Positions 1-10,361 of a DNA stretch of 64,000 nucleotides are shown here, piece by piece. The notes beneath the pieces were generated by a model. That model saw nothing but the letters and a program-made list of their open reading frames with translations, ran no database searches and was not told the origin of the DNA. The stretch is from positions 3,574,920 through 3,638,919 of the forward strand of contig RPFO01000076.1 in the NCBI GenBank assembly GCA_009746045.1. The letters run 5' to 3'. Each line of letters starts with the position of its first letter. Positions within the stretch are counted from its first letter, which is position 1. The stretch is from Mesostigma viride. Lineage: Eukaryota > Streptophyta > Mesostigmatophyceae > Mesostigmatales > Mesostigmataceae. Position numbers and translations under genes: made by a program.

Positions 1-342
1 TGCTGAGAACCGAAAGTATCGCTCTGCTCCATTTGTGACAGTGTTAAATATTGGCAAGCTTGGCTGCTTGCAATCGACAGGAAATTTGTGACCCTGACAG
101 CCAGACGCGCAAGGGTTATCACTGCAGGTAGAACCCAAAATTTGTCGATAAGGAGTAATGGAAGGGCACGACCACCAGTCACTGACTATTCGCTTCACCG
201 GACACCTTTTTTAGCTTCCGGTTAAAATTCAGCAAGAGCAGCGGCGATTAGATACTAAAAATTGCGTTGTTGGTTCGTACCGTACCCAGACAAAAATGTC
301 AGTGACGCAATTGTACTAGGCGGAATGACGCCTGTGCCCGGG
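1..342. other. Unassigned flank left of the palindrome
   Basis: No open frame, repeat or RNA signal that I can support. It is the left flank of the DIRS-like element that begins at about 343. Confidence 0.5.
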
Positions 343-763
343 AATCGGGGTTCTTTGAACGGAGTTTCTTCTATACGTGAATGCGGGAACAAGAGGCCGC
401 TGGATGAGCGGCTTATAGGTCGCAGTGTTTACTCGTAGCTGTTTGGCTAGAGCTTTTGTGATTAGTAGATGCAATATAGTGCATGGTTGAAAAATGAATT
501 AAATAAAATGTGCGTTCCGCGCTTGGGTTGATTATACCCGGGCGGAACGGGGCGTGAGGTGCAGTGCCCCTGAAAAGAACAACCTACGCATTATTTAATA
601 CTAGCCGTGCAGATTCGGGATATTCTACCCCCGGTCTGTACGGTTAGCGTCTTACTAGCATCCACTAAACATAAGGGTTTAATGACGTCAGTTAGCTAGG
701 GATAAGGGAGGTTTTGCGACTAAAAGCCGCTCTGGCTGGTTTTGTCGGCCTCTTTCTTTGCTC
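343..763 (+). repeat. A1 split direct repeat, family 1
   Basis: First copy of the A repeat. It matches 1725-2145 at an offset of 1,382 bp and diverges after TTTGCTC at 763, where the internal region begins. Confidence 0.85.
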
Positions 764-1598
764 GTTGTCGTTGCGGCGGCAGCCGCAGCTATGGGTGCTG
801 CGGAGCAAAATCCCAAAAGCACTGGTTGCACTGGCCACTTGGCCAGTGGTGAGACTTCCAGTTGTTAACCGGCCAGGCGTAGTTCCTCGCCCGGTTAACT
901 AAAAGAAAAGAAAAAGATTACCTCCGGTCCGCACCTTTTCCCCAGCTTGGGGTCTTTGGTGGGCCGGATGCCGTGACAGGTGCTCAACTGTCGCTTGGTC
1001 GGCCCAGTGCGCGAGCTGGTGCTCCGTACCTGGGGATGCTTGCACCCCGGGTTGGAGCCGGATGGCTGGCACTGGCGACCCGTGTCTCGGTCCGCGGCCT
1101 GCGGCTTTTTCTTCGGAAATTGCTGCTGGCCAGCAAACTTTGCAATTGCCTTCCGCCGAGGGGGGGTGGTTGGGGCTGGGGACGGCGATGGGAAAAGCGT
1201 CTAAGCTAGAAATTTTTTCCCCACGCATAGAAACCTCGGGGGGAATGCGGTCTTGGCTGAACGGACTCTCGTTCAGCCAGGTGCCTGGGGCTGTGGCCTC
1301 GGGCATCCGGGCTGGCGGGGCCTGGGCTAGGTCCACGTTTTTTCTCGAAGCACCCCGGGTCTATGGGGAGACGGCCATAGCGGTACCGACTCGGGGCCCC
1401 GAGAGGGGTCATGATAGGCTGGCCGTGCGCAATCGCAGTGCAAATGCGCTGGGCCTTTTTGGGCCTGGCCATGCATCCACAGCCGCCGGGCACACGCCTC
1501 CCGATGTGGGGGGGCTCCCGTTTTGCGGCAGGGCGGTCACTTGTGACAACGAGCAAGGTGGAGTGCGGCTTCAAGGGAAAGCCAGGGCGGGGGTGATT
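764..1598 (+). other. Hairpin-rich internal region of the family 1 element
   Basis: No credible coding frame. The region is packed with short inverted repeats: ACTGGCCACTTGGCCAGT near 830, GTTAACCGG paired with CCGGTTAAC across 865-899, a hairpin at 1255-1278 with stem GGCTGAACG and loop GACTCT, and CTCGGGGCCCCGAG near 1390. The density suggests a structured RNA or packaging signal rather than a protein. Confidence 0.55.
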
Positions 1599-1726
1599 GG
1601 GCAACGTACTTCATGAAGGGCCTTGAACGGCGTGCCTCCGGGCATGTCAATTAGTGTCACATGTATGCTTCCACTTATTGTTTTAATGAAGATGCTGGTT
1701 TTTGTGGGAGCTACGTGGGACATGAA
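1599..1726 (+). repeat. B1 split direct repeat, family 1
   Basis: 128 bp, matching 2179-2306. It holds the core that recurs in all three DIRS-like families: an AC-CAGCAT block next to AAAACAATAAGT when read on the minus strand. Confidence 0.8.
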
Positions 1727-2145
1727 TCGGGGTTCTTTGAACGGAGTTTCTTCTATACGTGAATGCGGGAACAAGAGGCCGCTGGATGAGCGGCTTATAG
1801 GTCGCAGTGTTTACTCGTAGCTGTTTGGCTAGAGCTTTTGTGATTAGTAGATGCAATATAGTGCATGGTTGAAAAATGAATTAAATAAAATGTGCGTTCC
1901 GCGCTTGGGTTGATTATACCCGGGCGGAACGGGGCGTGAGGTGCAGTGCCCCTGAAAAGAACAACCTACGCATTATTTAATACTAGCCGTGCAGATTCGG
2001 GATATTCTACCCCCGGTCTGTACGGTTAGCGTCTTACTAGCATCCACTAAACATAAGGGTTTAATGACGTCAGTTAGCTAGGGATAAGGGAGGTTTTGCG
2101 ACTAAAAGCCGCTCTGGCTGGTTTTGTCGGCCTCTTTCTTTGCTC
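1725..2145 (+). repeat. A2 split direct repeat, family 1
   Basis: Second copy of A, directly joined to B1. It is followed by a 33-bp linker with CCCACCCACCCACCC instead of the internal region. Confidence 0.85.
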
Positions 2146-2178
2146 CCCACCCACCCACCCTTGTCTTGGTTGCCTCTA

Positions 2179-2306
2179 GGGCAACGTACTTCATGAAGGG
2201 CCTTGAACGGCGTGCCTCCGGGCATGTCAATTAGTGTCACATGTATGCTTCCACTTATTGTTTTAATGAAGATGCTGGTTTTTGTGGGAGCTACGTGGGA
2301 CATGAA
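2179..2306 (+). repeat. B2 split direct repeat, family 1
   Basis: Terminal B copy. It ends in CATGAA, which is also the B1-A2 junction sequence, as expected if a circular intermediate recombines at a short shared core. Confidence 0.8.
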
Positions 2307-2312
2307 ATGAGT

Positions 2313-2529
2313 ATTTATTGCTCCAACCCTACAAAAAACTTGTTCCGGAGCTGTTCGAAGCGAAGAGCACTGCCAGGGATCGGACCCGAGCCAGATTTGA
2401 GTGCGGAACATGATGGCTGGCCGGCTACCTCACTCCGAACATCAATGTGGACCCGGGCTCGAATCCTGTCATTGCTATTCTCTTCGAACAGTTCCGGAAC
2501 AATTTTTTTGTGGGGGTTGAGCAATAAAT
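2313..2529. mobile_element. Foldback MITE-like element at the palindrome centre
   Basis: The ends are ATTTATTGC and GCAATAAAT, and the two halves are imperfect inverted repeats (CAACCC, TTGTTCCGGA, CTGTTCGAAG and their complements). Each half carries a tRNA B-box-like block (GGGTCCGATCCC on one strand, GGCTCGAATCC on the other). It sits between the two inverted family 1 elements. No coding capacity and no clear target duplication. Confidence 0.5.
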
Positions 2530-2638
2530 TCTCGACACTTGCAGAAACAATTGTCGAATAGATTGTGCAAAAAATATCAAAATCCTTATCATTATTTAAA
2601 TATACACCATAAAACTATGTTGCAGTAAAAAATAACTG

Positions 2639-4604
2639 TTCATGTCCCACGTAGCTCCCACAAAAACCAGCATCTTCATTAAAACAATAAGTGGAAGCAT
2701 ACATGTGACACTAATTGACATGCCCGGAGGCACGCCGTTCAAGGCCCTTCATGAAGTACGTTGCCCTAGAGGCAACCAAGGCAAGGGTGGGTGGGTGGGG
2801 AGCAAAGAAAGAGGCCGACAAAACCAGCCAGAGCGGCTTTTAGTCGCAAAACCTCCCTTATCCCTAGCTAACTGACGTCATTAAACCCTTATGTTCAGTG
2901 ATGCTAGTAAGACGCTAACCGTACAGACCGGGGGTAGAATATCCCGAATCTGCACGGCTAGTATTAAATAATGCGTAGGTTGTTCTTTTCAGGGGCACTG
3001 CACCTCACGCCCCGTTCCGCCCGGGTATAATCAACCCAAGCGCGGAACGCACATTTTATTTAATTCATTTTTCAACCATGCACTATATTGCATCTACTAA
3101 TCACAAAAGCTCTAGCCAAACAGCTACGAGAAAACACTACGACCTATAAGCCGCTCATCCAGCGGCCTCTTGTTCCCGCATTCACGTATAGAAGAAACTC
3201 CGTTCAAAGAACCCCGATTCATGTCCCACGTAGCTCCCACAAAAACCAGCATCTTCATTAAAACAATAAGTGGAAGCATACATGTGACACTAATTGACAT
3301 GCCCGGAGGCACGCCGTTCAAGGCCCTTCATGAAGTACGTTGCCCAATCACCCCCGCCCTGGCTTTCCCTTGAAGCCGCACTCCACCTTGCTCGTTGTCA
3401 CAAGTGACCGCCCTGCCGCAAAACGGGAGCCCCCCCACATCGGGAGGCGTGTGCCCGGCGGCTGTGGATGCATGGCCAGGCCCAAAAAGGCCCAGCGCAT
3501 TTGCACTGCGATTGCGCACGGCCAGCCTATCATGACCCCTCTCGGGGCCCCGAGTCGGTACCGCTATGGCCGTCTCCCCATAGACCCGGGGTGCTTCGAG
3601 AAAAAACGTGGACCTAGGCCAGGCCCCGCCAGCCCGGATGCCCGAGGCCACAGCCCCAGGCACCTGGCTGAACGAGAGTCCGTTCAGCCAAGACCGCATT
3701 CCCCCCCGAGGTTTCTATGCGTGGGGAAAAAAAATTTCTAGCTTAGGCGCTTTTCCCATCGCCGTCCCCAGCCCCAACCACCCCCCCCTCGGCGGAAGGC
3801 AATTGCAAAGTTTGCTGGCCAGCAGCAATTTCCGAAGAAAAAGCCGCAGGCCGCGGACCGAGACACGGGTCGCCAGTGCCAGCCATCCGGCTCCAACCCG
3901 GGGTGCAAGCATCCCCAGGTACGGAGCACCAGCTCGCGCACTGGGCCGACCAAGCGACAGTTGAGCACCTGTCACGGCATCCGGCCCACCAAAGACCCCA
4001 AGCTGGGGAAAAGGTGCGGACCGGAGGTAATCATTTTCTTTTCTTTTAGTTAACCGGGCGAGGAACTACGCCTGGCCGGTTAACAACTGGAAGTCTCACC
4101 ACTGGCCAAGTGGCCGGTGCAACCAGTGCTTTTGGGATTTTGCTCCGCAGCACCCATAGCTGCGGCTGCCGCCGCAACGACAACGAGCAAAGAAAGAGGC
4201 CGACAAAACCAGCCAGAGCGGCTTTTAGTCGCAAAACCTCCCTTATCCCTAGCTAACTGACGTCATTAAACCCTTATGTTCAGTGATGCTAGTAAGACGC
4301 TAACCGTACAGACCGGGGGTAGAATATCCCGAATCTGCACGGCTAGTATTAAATAATGCGTAGGTTGTTCTTTTCAGGGGCACTGCACCTCACGCCCCGT
4401 TCCGCCCGGGTATAATCAACCCAAGCGCGGAACGCACATTTTATTTAATTCATTTTTCAACCATGCACTATATTGCATCTACTAATCACAATAGCTCTAG
4501 CCAAACAGCTACGAGAAAACACTACGACCTATAAGCCGCTCATCCAGCGGCCTCTTGTTCCCGCATTCACGTATAGAAGAAACTCCGTTCAAAGAACCCC
4601 GATT
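2639..4604 (-). mobile_element. Non-autonomous DIRS-like retroelement, family 1, copy 2 (inverted)
   Basis: Reverse complement of 343-2306 over its full length, with only scattered differences (for example CCTTATGTTCAGTG against CCTTATGTTTAGTG). On the plus strand the order is B2, linker, A2, B1, internal, A1. The right edge is CCCCGATT and the left edge TTCATG, the same ends as copy 1. With a 332-bp centre the pair forms a 4.26-kb inverted repeat. Either two insertions occurred in opposite orientation or one was duplicated by inversion. The high identity implies recent origin or gene conversion. Confidence 0.8.
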
Positions 4605-4783
4605 AATTGAAGGCCGCAAAAAATTATCAACTATCCTTAAACTTGACCACAGAAAGATCTCGAAAAATATAAACAATATATGCGGGCACCTTTTTACACC
4701 CTACTGAAGCCCCACTCTAAAGATATAATACGAGCCGAAACTAGGGCGTCGTCTACCCGCTGCGAGACCCCAATTTCTAGTTT

Positions 4784-7700
4784 AAGTCGGTGCCGGCCCC
4801 TCCGGGGCTTCATCCTTGATCACCAGCGTAGTAAGCCACTTGTCGAGCTCCTTGCTCATCCTGATGTCGGCGCACATTCCGTCGCTGCGCACGCGTGCTT
4901 CTAGCCGGAGAGCCGGAGCGACGCAGAGTCTGATAGCAATTCACAAGCTCGGGCTGGCGTGACGGTGGCCAATCCTCAACGTTGAGCGTGAAATGCAGGG
5001 GGTCATGCTTATCCCGCTTCCAAATCCGAACGGGAAGAATGCCGTTCCCGGCGAGAAACAGCTCCTTCTCCCGTCCGTTCCGGCCCTCGAAGTTCCCACC
5101 TCTCGAAGTTCTCGTCTAACACGATCGGCCCGGCTTCGCTTACCACCTCAGCCAACCAGAACGGGTGGATGGGATCGTGATCCGTGTCCTTGTCCGATGG
5201 AACTGCCACATAGTCGTGGAGTCTCATCTGCCGGCCATTCGCCTCCCGCTTGTCCTTCAGCTGCTCCCCCCGCGTCACCATGCGAACCGGAGGGTTGGGC
5301 TGTCTCGGTGGCAGCAAACGGACAGTTTTCATCGAGCTTCCTGCATCATTGAACTCGATGAGAAACGACCACTCGCTTCGACATCCCTCAAACCTCCCAG
5401 CCAAACAGGGCGGACAGTAGCAGGAATAGCGCCTAATCATCAAAAGGCCAGGGTCGGACTTGTCCAGTCGCCACCAATGCGCCTTCTTGATGCCAGGCAC
5501 CTCCTCAACCTCCGCGCGTCGGCCGGACTCGACGTCCTGTCATCAAATAGTTAGGACAAAAGAATACCGTTCAAGTTAGCAAAATTGACCAAAAACCAAT
5601 AAAACAGGGTATAGCTGCAGAGAGAGACCCCTTACAAAAAAAAAATTAACGACAAGACATCAAGTGATCAAAATTCGACACAGGGTATAGCTGCAGAGAG
5701 ACCCCATTCGAATCATAATAACAACGTACGACAAGATATCAAGTGATCGAAATTCGACACAGGGTATAGCTGCAGAGAGACCCCATTCGAATCATAATAA
5801 CAACGTACGACAAGATATCAAGTGATCGAAATTCGACACAGGGTATAGCTGCAGAGAGACCCCTTCATACCGATAGAACAAGCGAAATTTCATACCTAAA
5901 AGAAAAGCAACCCATGGACAGTATATAGGGTCTCTCTGCAGAGATACCTTTATTGGGTTTGAATTTTTATAGAACAGCGGCAGTTGACGTCTTAAAACCT
6001 GAAATAACACAAAATTCCGTACCGGGGGTAAAAGGAAGAAGTGGCGAGTGACGTTCTCGGCCCGCGCGCGGGCCGACTCCCTGCTCGATGTCTTGCCGCC
6101 CTGCCAGTTCTGGTTCAAGTAGGCGACTAGCTGGTGGGTCTCAAGTATGTGCTGGTTTTCGGGAATCCTCTGCATTTCCCTCAAGACGCACTTGCACTTC
6201 GCTCCTTGACCATCCACCTCCCCCTTCCCATGCTGCTCCCCCATGTAGTGGAACTCAAAGGCCTGCAGGTCGGGATCCCCCATGAGCAGACCGTTAATCT
6301 GGTTAATCACGTACCTGGACTTAAACTGCACCGCGCAGTTGTCCGAGCACATGTACAGGTTTCGCACCTCTACCCCTACTTCTACCCGCAGGGTTTCCAG
6401 AATCTTGCGAAGAGCGTATACGAGTGCGCGCTCGCCCCGCTTGATACTGGAATCCCCCAGGAAAAAGAAGACGCGCTTTTCCAGCTCGCCGTTGAGCCGA
6501 TAACGCACGATCATGGGCATCAGGATGTGGCTGCGCTTGTGGAAGTACTGCGACTGCAGTTGGACGTAGCTGCTGTTCTCGTAGTTCTCGGCCCAGTCGC
6601 CGTGCACGAGCACGTCCCCCTCTCTCAGATTCTTCTCCCGATCCTTGATTGTATCCGCCTGCGACCAGGCCGTAAAGCAGTGCACGGTGAACTTGTCCCA
6701 CCTCTTAAGAATCTCGTCCCGCAGCTCAGCTGGGGTGGACCTCATTTGGACTTGCTCGGGCCGCTTCACCTTCTTCGCCGCCCTGCCATCGGTCTCGCCC
6801 TGTTTCGCAAAGGTCCGCAGACAGTTTCGATTTGCAATAAAATCGCATTTCGATCAGATAACTGCAACTCACAAAGGGTCTCGCTGCAGCTATAGGTCAC
6901 AAAAAAAAAAGTCAACAACATTTAACGGAGAAATAAAATCGAAACCTACTCACCCTCACCCCTCGGGTCACAGTCTGCTCCACCATCTCGAACTTGAACC
7001 AATTCAGAATCTCCGTGGAATTCTTGTCCCGATCACACTGCACCCAGTTATGGATGCCGCATGATTCCTCAGGACAGAACCCCTCCACACACGCCATCTT
7101 CAGTATGCGGTGAACCCTCTCCGTCCTCGGCACCCCATCTTCGTCCTCCACCAGCCTCTCAGAAATGTCGAGGTCTTCCAGGTCCCGTCCCCGCCATTCA
7201 TCTTCCCCCTCCCCTCTCTTCCATCCCCCCGCCCATTCCGCCCCCTTCACGCAGCCCGTTATCCCTGCCGTCAGTCTCGGCGGACACCGGGCAGTGAAAG
7301 TGCTTGATCCAGTCCGTCGAGTGAATGGCTTTCCACATTCCGCAAGTACCGTCCGGCTCTGTACTTGGAGCATCCCGCACACTCCGCGCCACACTTGCAG
7401 TTCTTGCCGTGGTTCGCATTGCAGTGCTTGGTCCACGCCCCCATGGCCGACTGCATGGTGACGTGCTTCTCACACGCGCACAGGTTCCTCTCCTTCCACT
7501 TGCCCTTGATGCAATCGGGCGCGTATTTGCAGAAGGTCGTGTAGCCCACGTGAATGCCCACGTCCTTATCATACTGGTCACTCCTTTTGTTCCAGTACGC
7601 ATGCTTTTCGAGAAAGTGATTGTACATGTCCTCCTTGGAGGTCATGTAATAGCGCGCTCCCTCAACGGCGACGAGCACCCCGCGATTGCCACGACCCTCC

Positions 7701-8874
7701 CTGCTGTAAGTGCGCTTGACATCCTTCATCTGGGAGGAGGCGCGCGACTCATCATCGTGCATCCACGCGTCCACTATCGCGTCAATCACGAATTGCGGCA
7801 AAGGGCGCCCCTTGCGAGCCTGCGCGTGTCTGAGGTAGTCCAACTTCTGCTGCCTTCGTATCGCGCGAATTCCGCGAATCTTCTTGGCGTCCATCCCCGT
7901 CAGGTTCTCCAACTCCGCGGCCGAAAACTCCTTCTCCAAGTCGTCACCACAGTAAAGCGTGGACATCAGCACCATCCTGACGTCTCTGTCTGCGTCGCTT
8001 TTGGTCAGACCATCAAAAAAGCCGTTAATCCGAGCCACCCAGAACCTGTTCAGTTCTGCCATCCGCTCCTGATTGTAAAGCTTTTTCGCCTCCTCATGAT
8101 ACAGCCCGTGACCTAGTTCAGCGGCCCTAGAGTTAAAGCCAGCAATCATCTGGTCGAAAGCCGGCCCCCGCCCCTCGGGTTTTGTCATCGCCTGAGCCGC
8201 TTCAAACGCCTGGTCAGCGAAATATTCCCCAATAACCCTCTTTTTTTTGTATTCTCCCGGCCGCTTGACTTCCTTGGCTTCAGGCTGCGCTGGATTCTGG
8301 TTCTCATCTCCGAAAACCCTTTTTGCGCCAGTTGACTGCTTCGTCCCGGTGTTCAACTTAATTGCACTGAATCCTGGACGACCGGACGCAAGGGCGAAAA
8401 CTCCCACCCGTTCGCGTGCTGCATGCCATCACGACCGGCATAACGAAATCCATGCAAATCGAGTATCGTTGGGAAAAGCGACAATTACAGACCAAGTTCG
8501 AAAGTGTATCATTTTTTACCACGATTGGGGTCTAGCTGCAGCTAGACCCTTAGAGGGGCTTTTTCCGTTAGACGAAAAGATTACCTGATGTGGTGAACTT
8601 AGCATACCCCAACCAAGATTGGGGTCTCGCTGCAGCTAGACCCTTCATTGCGGTGTGCGATTGATAAATCACAGACTTCTGATTCATTAATTTTATAGTA
8701 ACCATAAAGAGGGTCCAGCTGCAGCGAGACCCTTGAATTTAAGCTATTGCTTGTGGTTAGAAATGGTCTAGCTGCAGAGAGACCCCAATAAGGACGAAAA
8801 GATTTCAGGTTTTCCTTACCTTTGCGGCTCATTCTCTTATTAGTAGTTCTCCCAGGACACTCAGATACCTGCAT
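4784..8874 (-). CDS. Multi-exon transposase-like gene (DDE-type candidate)
   Basis: Proposed exons, in order of translation, are 8820-8874 (ATG start), about 7300-8418, about 6954-7200, 6023-6799 and 4784-5536. The first junction is phase-consistent: CGC AAA G joins CA CGC GAA across a GT-AG intron. The protein has a basic N-terminus, a Cys/His cluster (CKCGAECAGC), a catalytic-like core and a C-terminal Cys-rich part (CYCPPCLAGRFEGC) followed by a chromo- or Tudor-like stretch (PIHPFWLAEVV). GDWAENYE, SDNCAVQFK and HGKGEVDG resemble an uncharacterised family of eukaryotic transposon proteins, where such acidic residues are presumed catalytic; that is inference. The join between exons 2 and 3 is unresolved. 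Exon 5 has a frameshift near 5100, at a small duplication of GAACTTCGAG, so this copy may be dead. Three introns hold ten copies of the 22-bp CTGCAG palindrome. Confidence 0.6.
5605..5950. repeat. Intronic palindromes and 79-bp tandem repeat
   Basis: Five copies of the 22-bp palindrome start at about 5607, 5683, 5762, 5841 and 5928. The middle three are spaced exactly 79 bp apart, inside a tandem repeat that also contains CGACAAGATATCAAGTG. All lie in the intron between the core exon and the last exon (5537-6022). The left half reads GGGTATAGCTGCAG and the right half CTGCAGAGAGACCC, so most are slightly imperfect. Confidence 0.8.
6023..6799 (-). CDS. Core exon of the transposase-like protein
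   Basis: A 777-nt exon with acceptor CAG at 6800-6802 and donor GTACGG at 6022, 259 complete codons. It begins with a Lys/Arg-rich stretch (AAKKVKRP) and then carries the motif series GDWAENYE, SQYFHKRSH, FFFLGDSS, MCSDNCAVQFK and MGEQHGKGEVDGQG. Spaced acidic residues in these blocks fit a DDE-type RNase H-fold nuclease; the assignment of catalytic residues is inference. The exon ends at TRHFFLLPP, which would continue into DVESGRRAE of the last exon. Open throughout with no break. Confidence 0.65.
8528..8785. repeat. Four 22-bp CTGCAG palindromes in intron 1
   Basis: Copies start at about 8528, 8622, 8711 and 8764. The first is perfect: GGGTCTAGCTGCAG followed by its complement. The others mix TCTAG, TCTCG and TCCAG half-sites. 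All fall in the 401-bp intron 8419-8819. Confidence 0.8.
8820..8874 (-). CDS. First exon of the transposase-like gene
   Basis: Short exon with ATG at 8874 and GT donor at 8819. It encodes about 18 residues (MQVSECPG, then a basic MSRK end) and ends in phase 1. The acceptor of the next exon (GCATGCAG, exon start 8418) restores the frame of the long second exon. I chose this start because the next exon has no convincing ATG at its open left edge and the splice phase fits. Confidence 0.5.
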
Positions 8875-10030
8875 GGCGGGAATATCAAAAATAACACAGT
8901 GGCATTGATAAAATGGTTATCAGAAAATATATATTCATTGAGAATGATAGATTACGGAGGTGAGATAGGCATGCAACATAAGGAAAAACCCGAGAACTGG
9001 GAGAATAACCCTGAAGAAATTAATAGTAATCTGACACAGACATCCAAGGATCACGCCAGCGGCACAAGGTACAACTAACTATACATCACAAAACTACACG
9101 CAGCAACAGCGCTGCCGGCCCACCATGCAGGCCTGGAAGGAATCTAGACCGCATGGGTCGCGACAAAGTCGGCCCGGGTGCGGCGGAATAACACATCAGC
9201 CACGGTGCGAGTGAGGGCGAGTGACAGACGCTGCCGCCAATACGAGGACCACGTGCGGGCCGACCACGGGGCGGTCTGACCCTCGAGGTCGAGGCGGTCT
9301 TCACGGCGCTGGCAGCATGCACTCGTGGAAAAACTCCGCTGTCCTTACTAATATATTTTGCAAAAGATTTTATAATAGATTGTGAATAGCATGGATTAAT
9401 TTCCACATACTTAAATAATATGGTATGTTAAAGTATATAGAATCATTATTTAGGAAATCATGTACAAGAAAAAGTGGTATACATTGTTATTATTTTATAG
9501 TTCGGCAATCTATAATAGTAAGACATACCGGATGGCAGGTTTATCAGCGGCCTCCAGGGCTGTAGCGTCTCGCTGCAGCGTGACCGTTTGGTGCTATGAC
9601 TGATTTCAGTATATGTGCAGAAAAAAAATTTATCACCATGACCACACCAGGAATCGAACCCAGAACCTCATTGTACATTTCTGCATGGTAACGATGTCAA
9701 CCAAACATCCGAATGTTCCGCGGGGTAAATGGGCTGGAGGTCGTCTCTTTAATTTTATACCTGCGGCCACAAGCACGGGCGACGGCATATTATTGGATGT
9801 CGTCCAATCCCCTAGCTTGGTTCCAAAAAATGGGATCGAGCTTTTGCACCAGCGCCGCGCTTCCAGTTTTCAGTTCCGTGGGGAGGAACGAGGATGCCAC
9901 TTTTCCAATTTTTTCAATACCGTTCAGCCCTGTGACGCCGCGTCCGGTTTGCGAATTGCGACCGTCCCATTGCCCATCAAAAAAGAAGCGCAGCCGCAGA
10001 GAGACCCCATAGCTGAAAGAGGGAGAGCTG
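8875..10030. other. Unassigned region with decayed palindromes
   Basis: No credible gene. It holds two degenerate copies of the 22-bp palindrome (about 9566 and 9987) and a tRNA-like segment at 9640-9720. It may be the promoter side or a lost part of the large element. Confidence 0.4.
9640..9720 (-). other. tRNA-like segment, possible SINE remnant
   Basis: On the minus strand it contains GGTTCGATTCCTGG, a near-consensus B box of a tRNA T arm, preceded by GGTTTGGTTGACATCG. I cannot fold a full cloverleaf with paired acceptor arms, so I do not call a functional tRNA. Confidence 0.35.
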
Positions 10031-10035
10031 CCACC

Positions 10036-10133
10036 TGCATGACGATACCTGCATAACGATACCTGCATAACGATACCTGCATAACGATACCTGCATAACG
10101 ATACCTGCATAACGATACCCCTGCATAACGAAA
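10036..10133. repeat. 14-bp tandem repeat
   Basis: About six and a half units of CGATACCTGCATAA. The same motif, in one to two units, recurs at 11561-11582. Confidence 0.85.
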
Positions 10134-10146
10134 GGAAATCGGTCTT

Positions 10147-10223
10147 CCGCATAAAGAAAAAAGGTGAGCTTTTGCCGCATCGTGGATGGTAGGCTAACAA
10201 AATTTGTTCTATCAAAACGGCAA
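10147..10223. repeat. Direct repeat partner of 11607-11682
   Basis: About 76 bp, including TCTATCAAAACGGC and CGTGGATGGTAGGCT, is repeated at 11607-11682 with small differences. The pair brackets the nested palindrome and suggests a local duplication. The right copy abuts the start of the minisatellite. Confidence 0.7.
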
Positions 10224-10361
10224 CTAAACAGCGCATCCACGCCGACGACACAGTTAGCCAGCTGGGCGACGACTATGTCTTTGTTGCCATCGCAAGAAAC
10301 TCTTTATGTTGCAGCAAGAGTGATAAATCTGTCTGGCTTCGGCTTCTTGTCGTTGCTAGAG

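Larger units (their letters stand above)
343..2306 (+). mobile_element. Non-autonomous DIRS-like retroelement, family 1, copy 1 (TOC1-like split direct repeats)
   Basis: The element has the split direct repeat layout A1 (343-763), internal (764-1598), B1 (1599-1726), A2 (1725-2145), C-rich linker (2146-2178), B2 (2179-2306). A1 and A2 are nearly identical over about 420 bp, and B1 and B2 over 128 bp. B1 runs straight into A2 (junction CATGAATCGGGG). This A1-internal-B1-A2-B2 order is known from PAT, Ngaro and Kangaroo elements of the tyrosine-recombinase (DIRS) order and from TOC1 of Chlamydomonas. The internal part is only about 835 bp and encodes no reverse transcriptase or recombinase, so it would depend on a partner. 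The flanks show no target duplication; the outer ends and the B1-A2 junction share only GAA. An ordinary LTR element is excluded because no single terminal repeat flanks one internal region. Confidence 0.8.

Noticed and set aside
899..1616. Overlapping frames on both strands in the DIRS-like internal region
   Set aside because: No conserved domain, frames overlap on both strands, and the region is dominated by hairpins.
343..2306. Ordinary LTR or TRIM retrotransposon
   Set aside because: Repeats are split as A1...B1-A2-B2 and no single terminal repeat flanks one internal region; no target duplication.
6134..6895. 253-codon plus-strand frame
   Set aside because: It is antisense to the core exon of the minus-strand transposase-like gene, which has recognisable motifs and splice sites.
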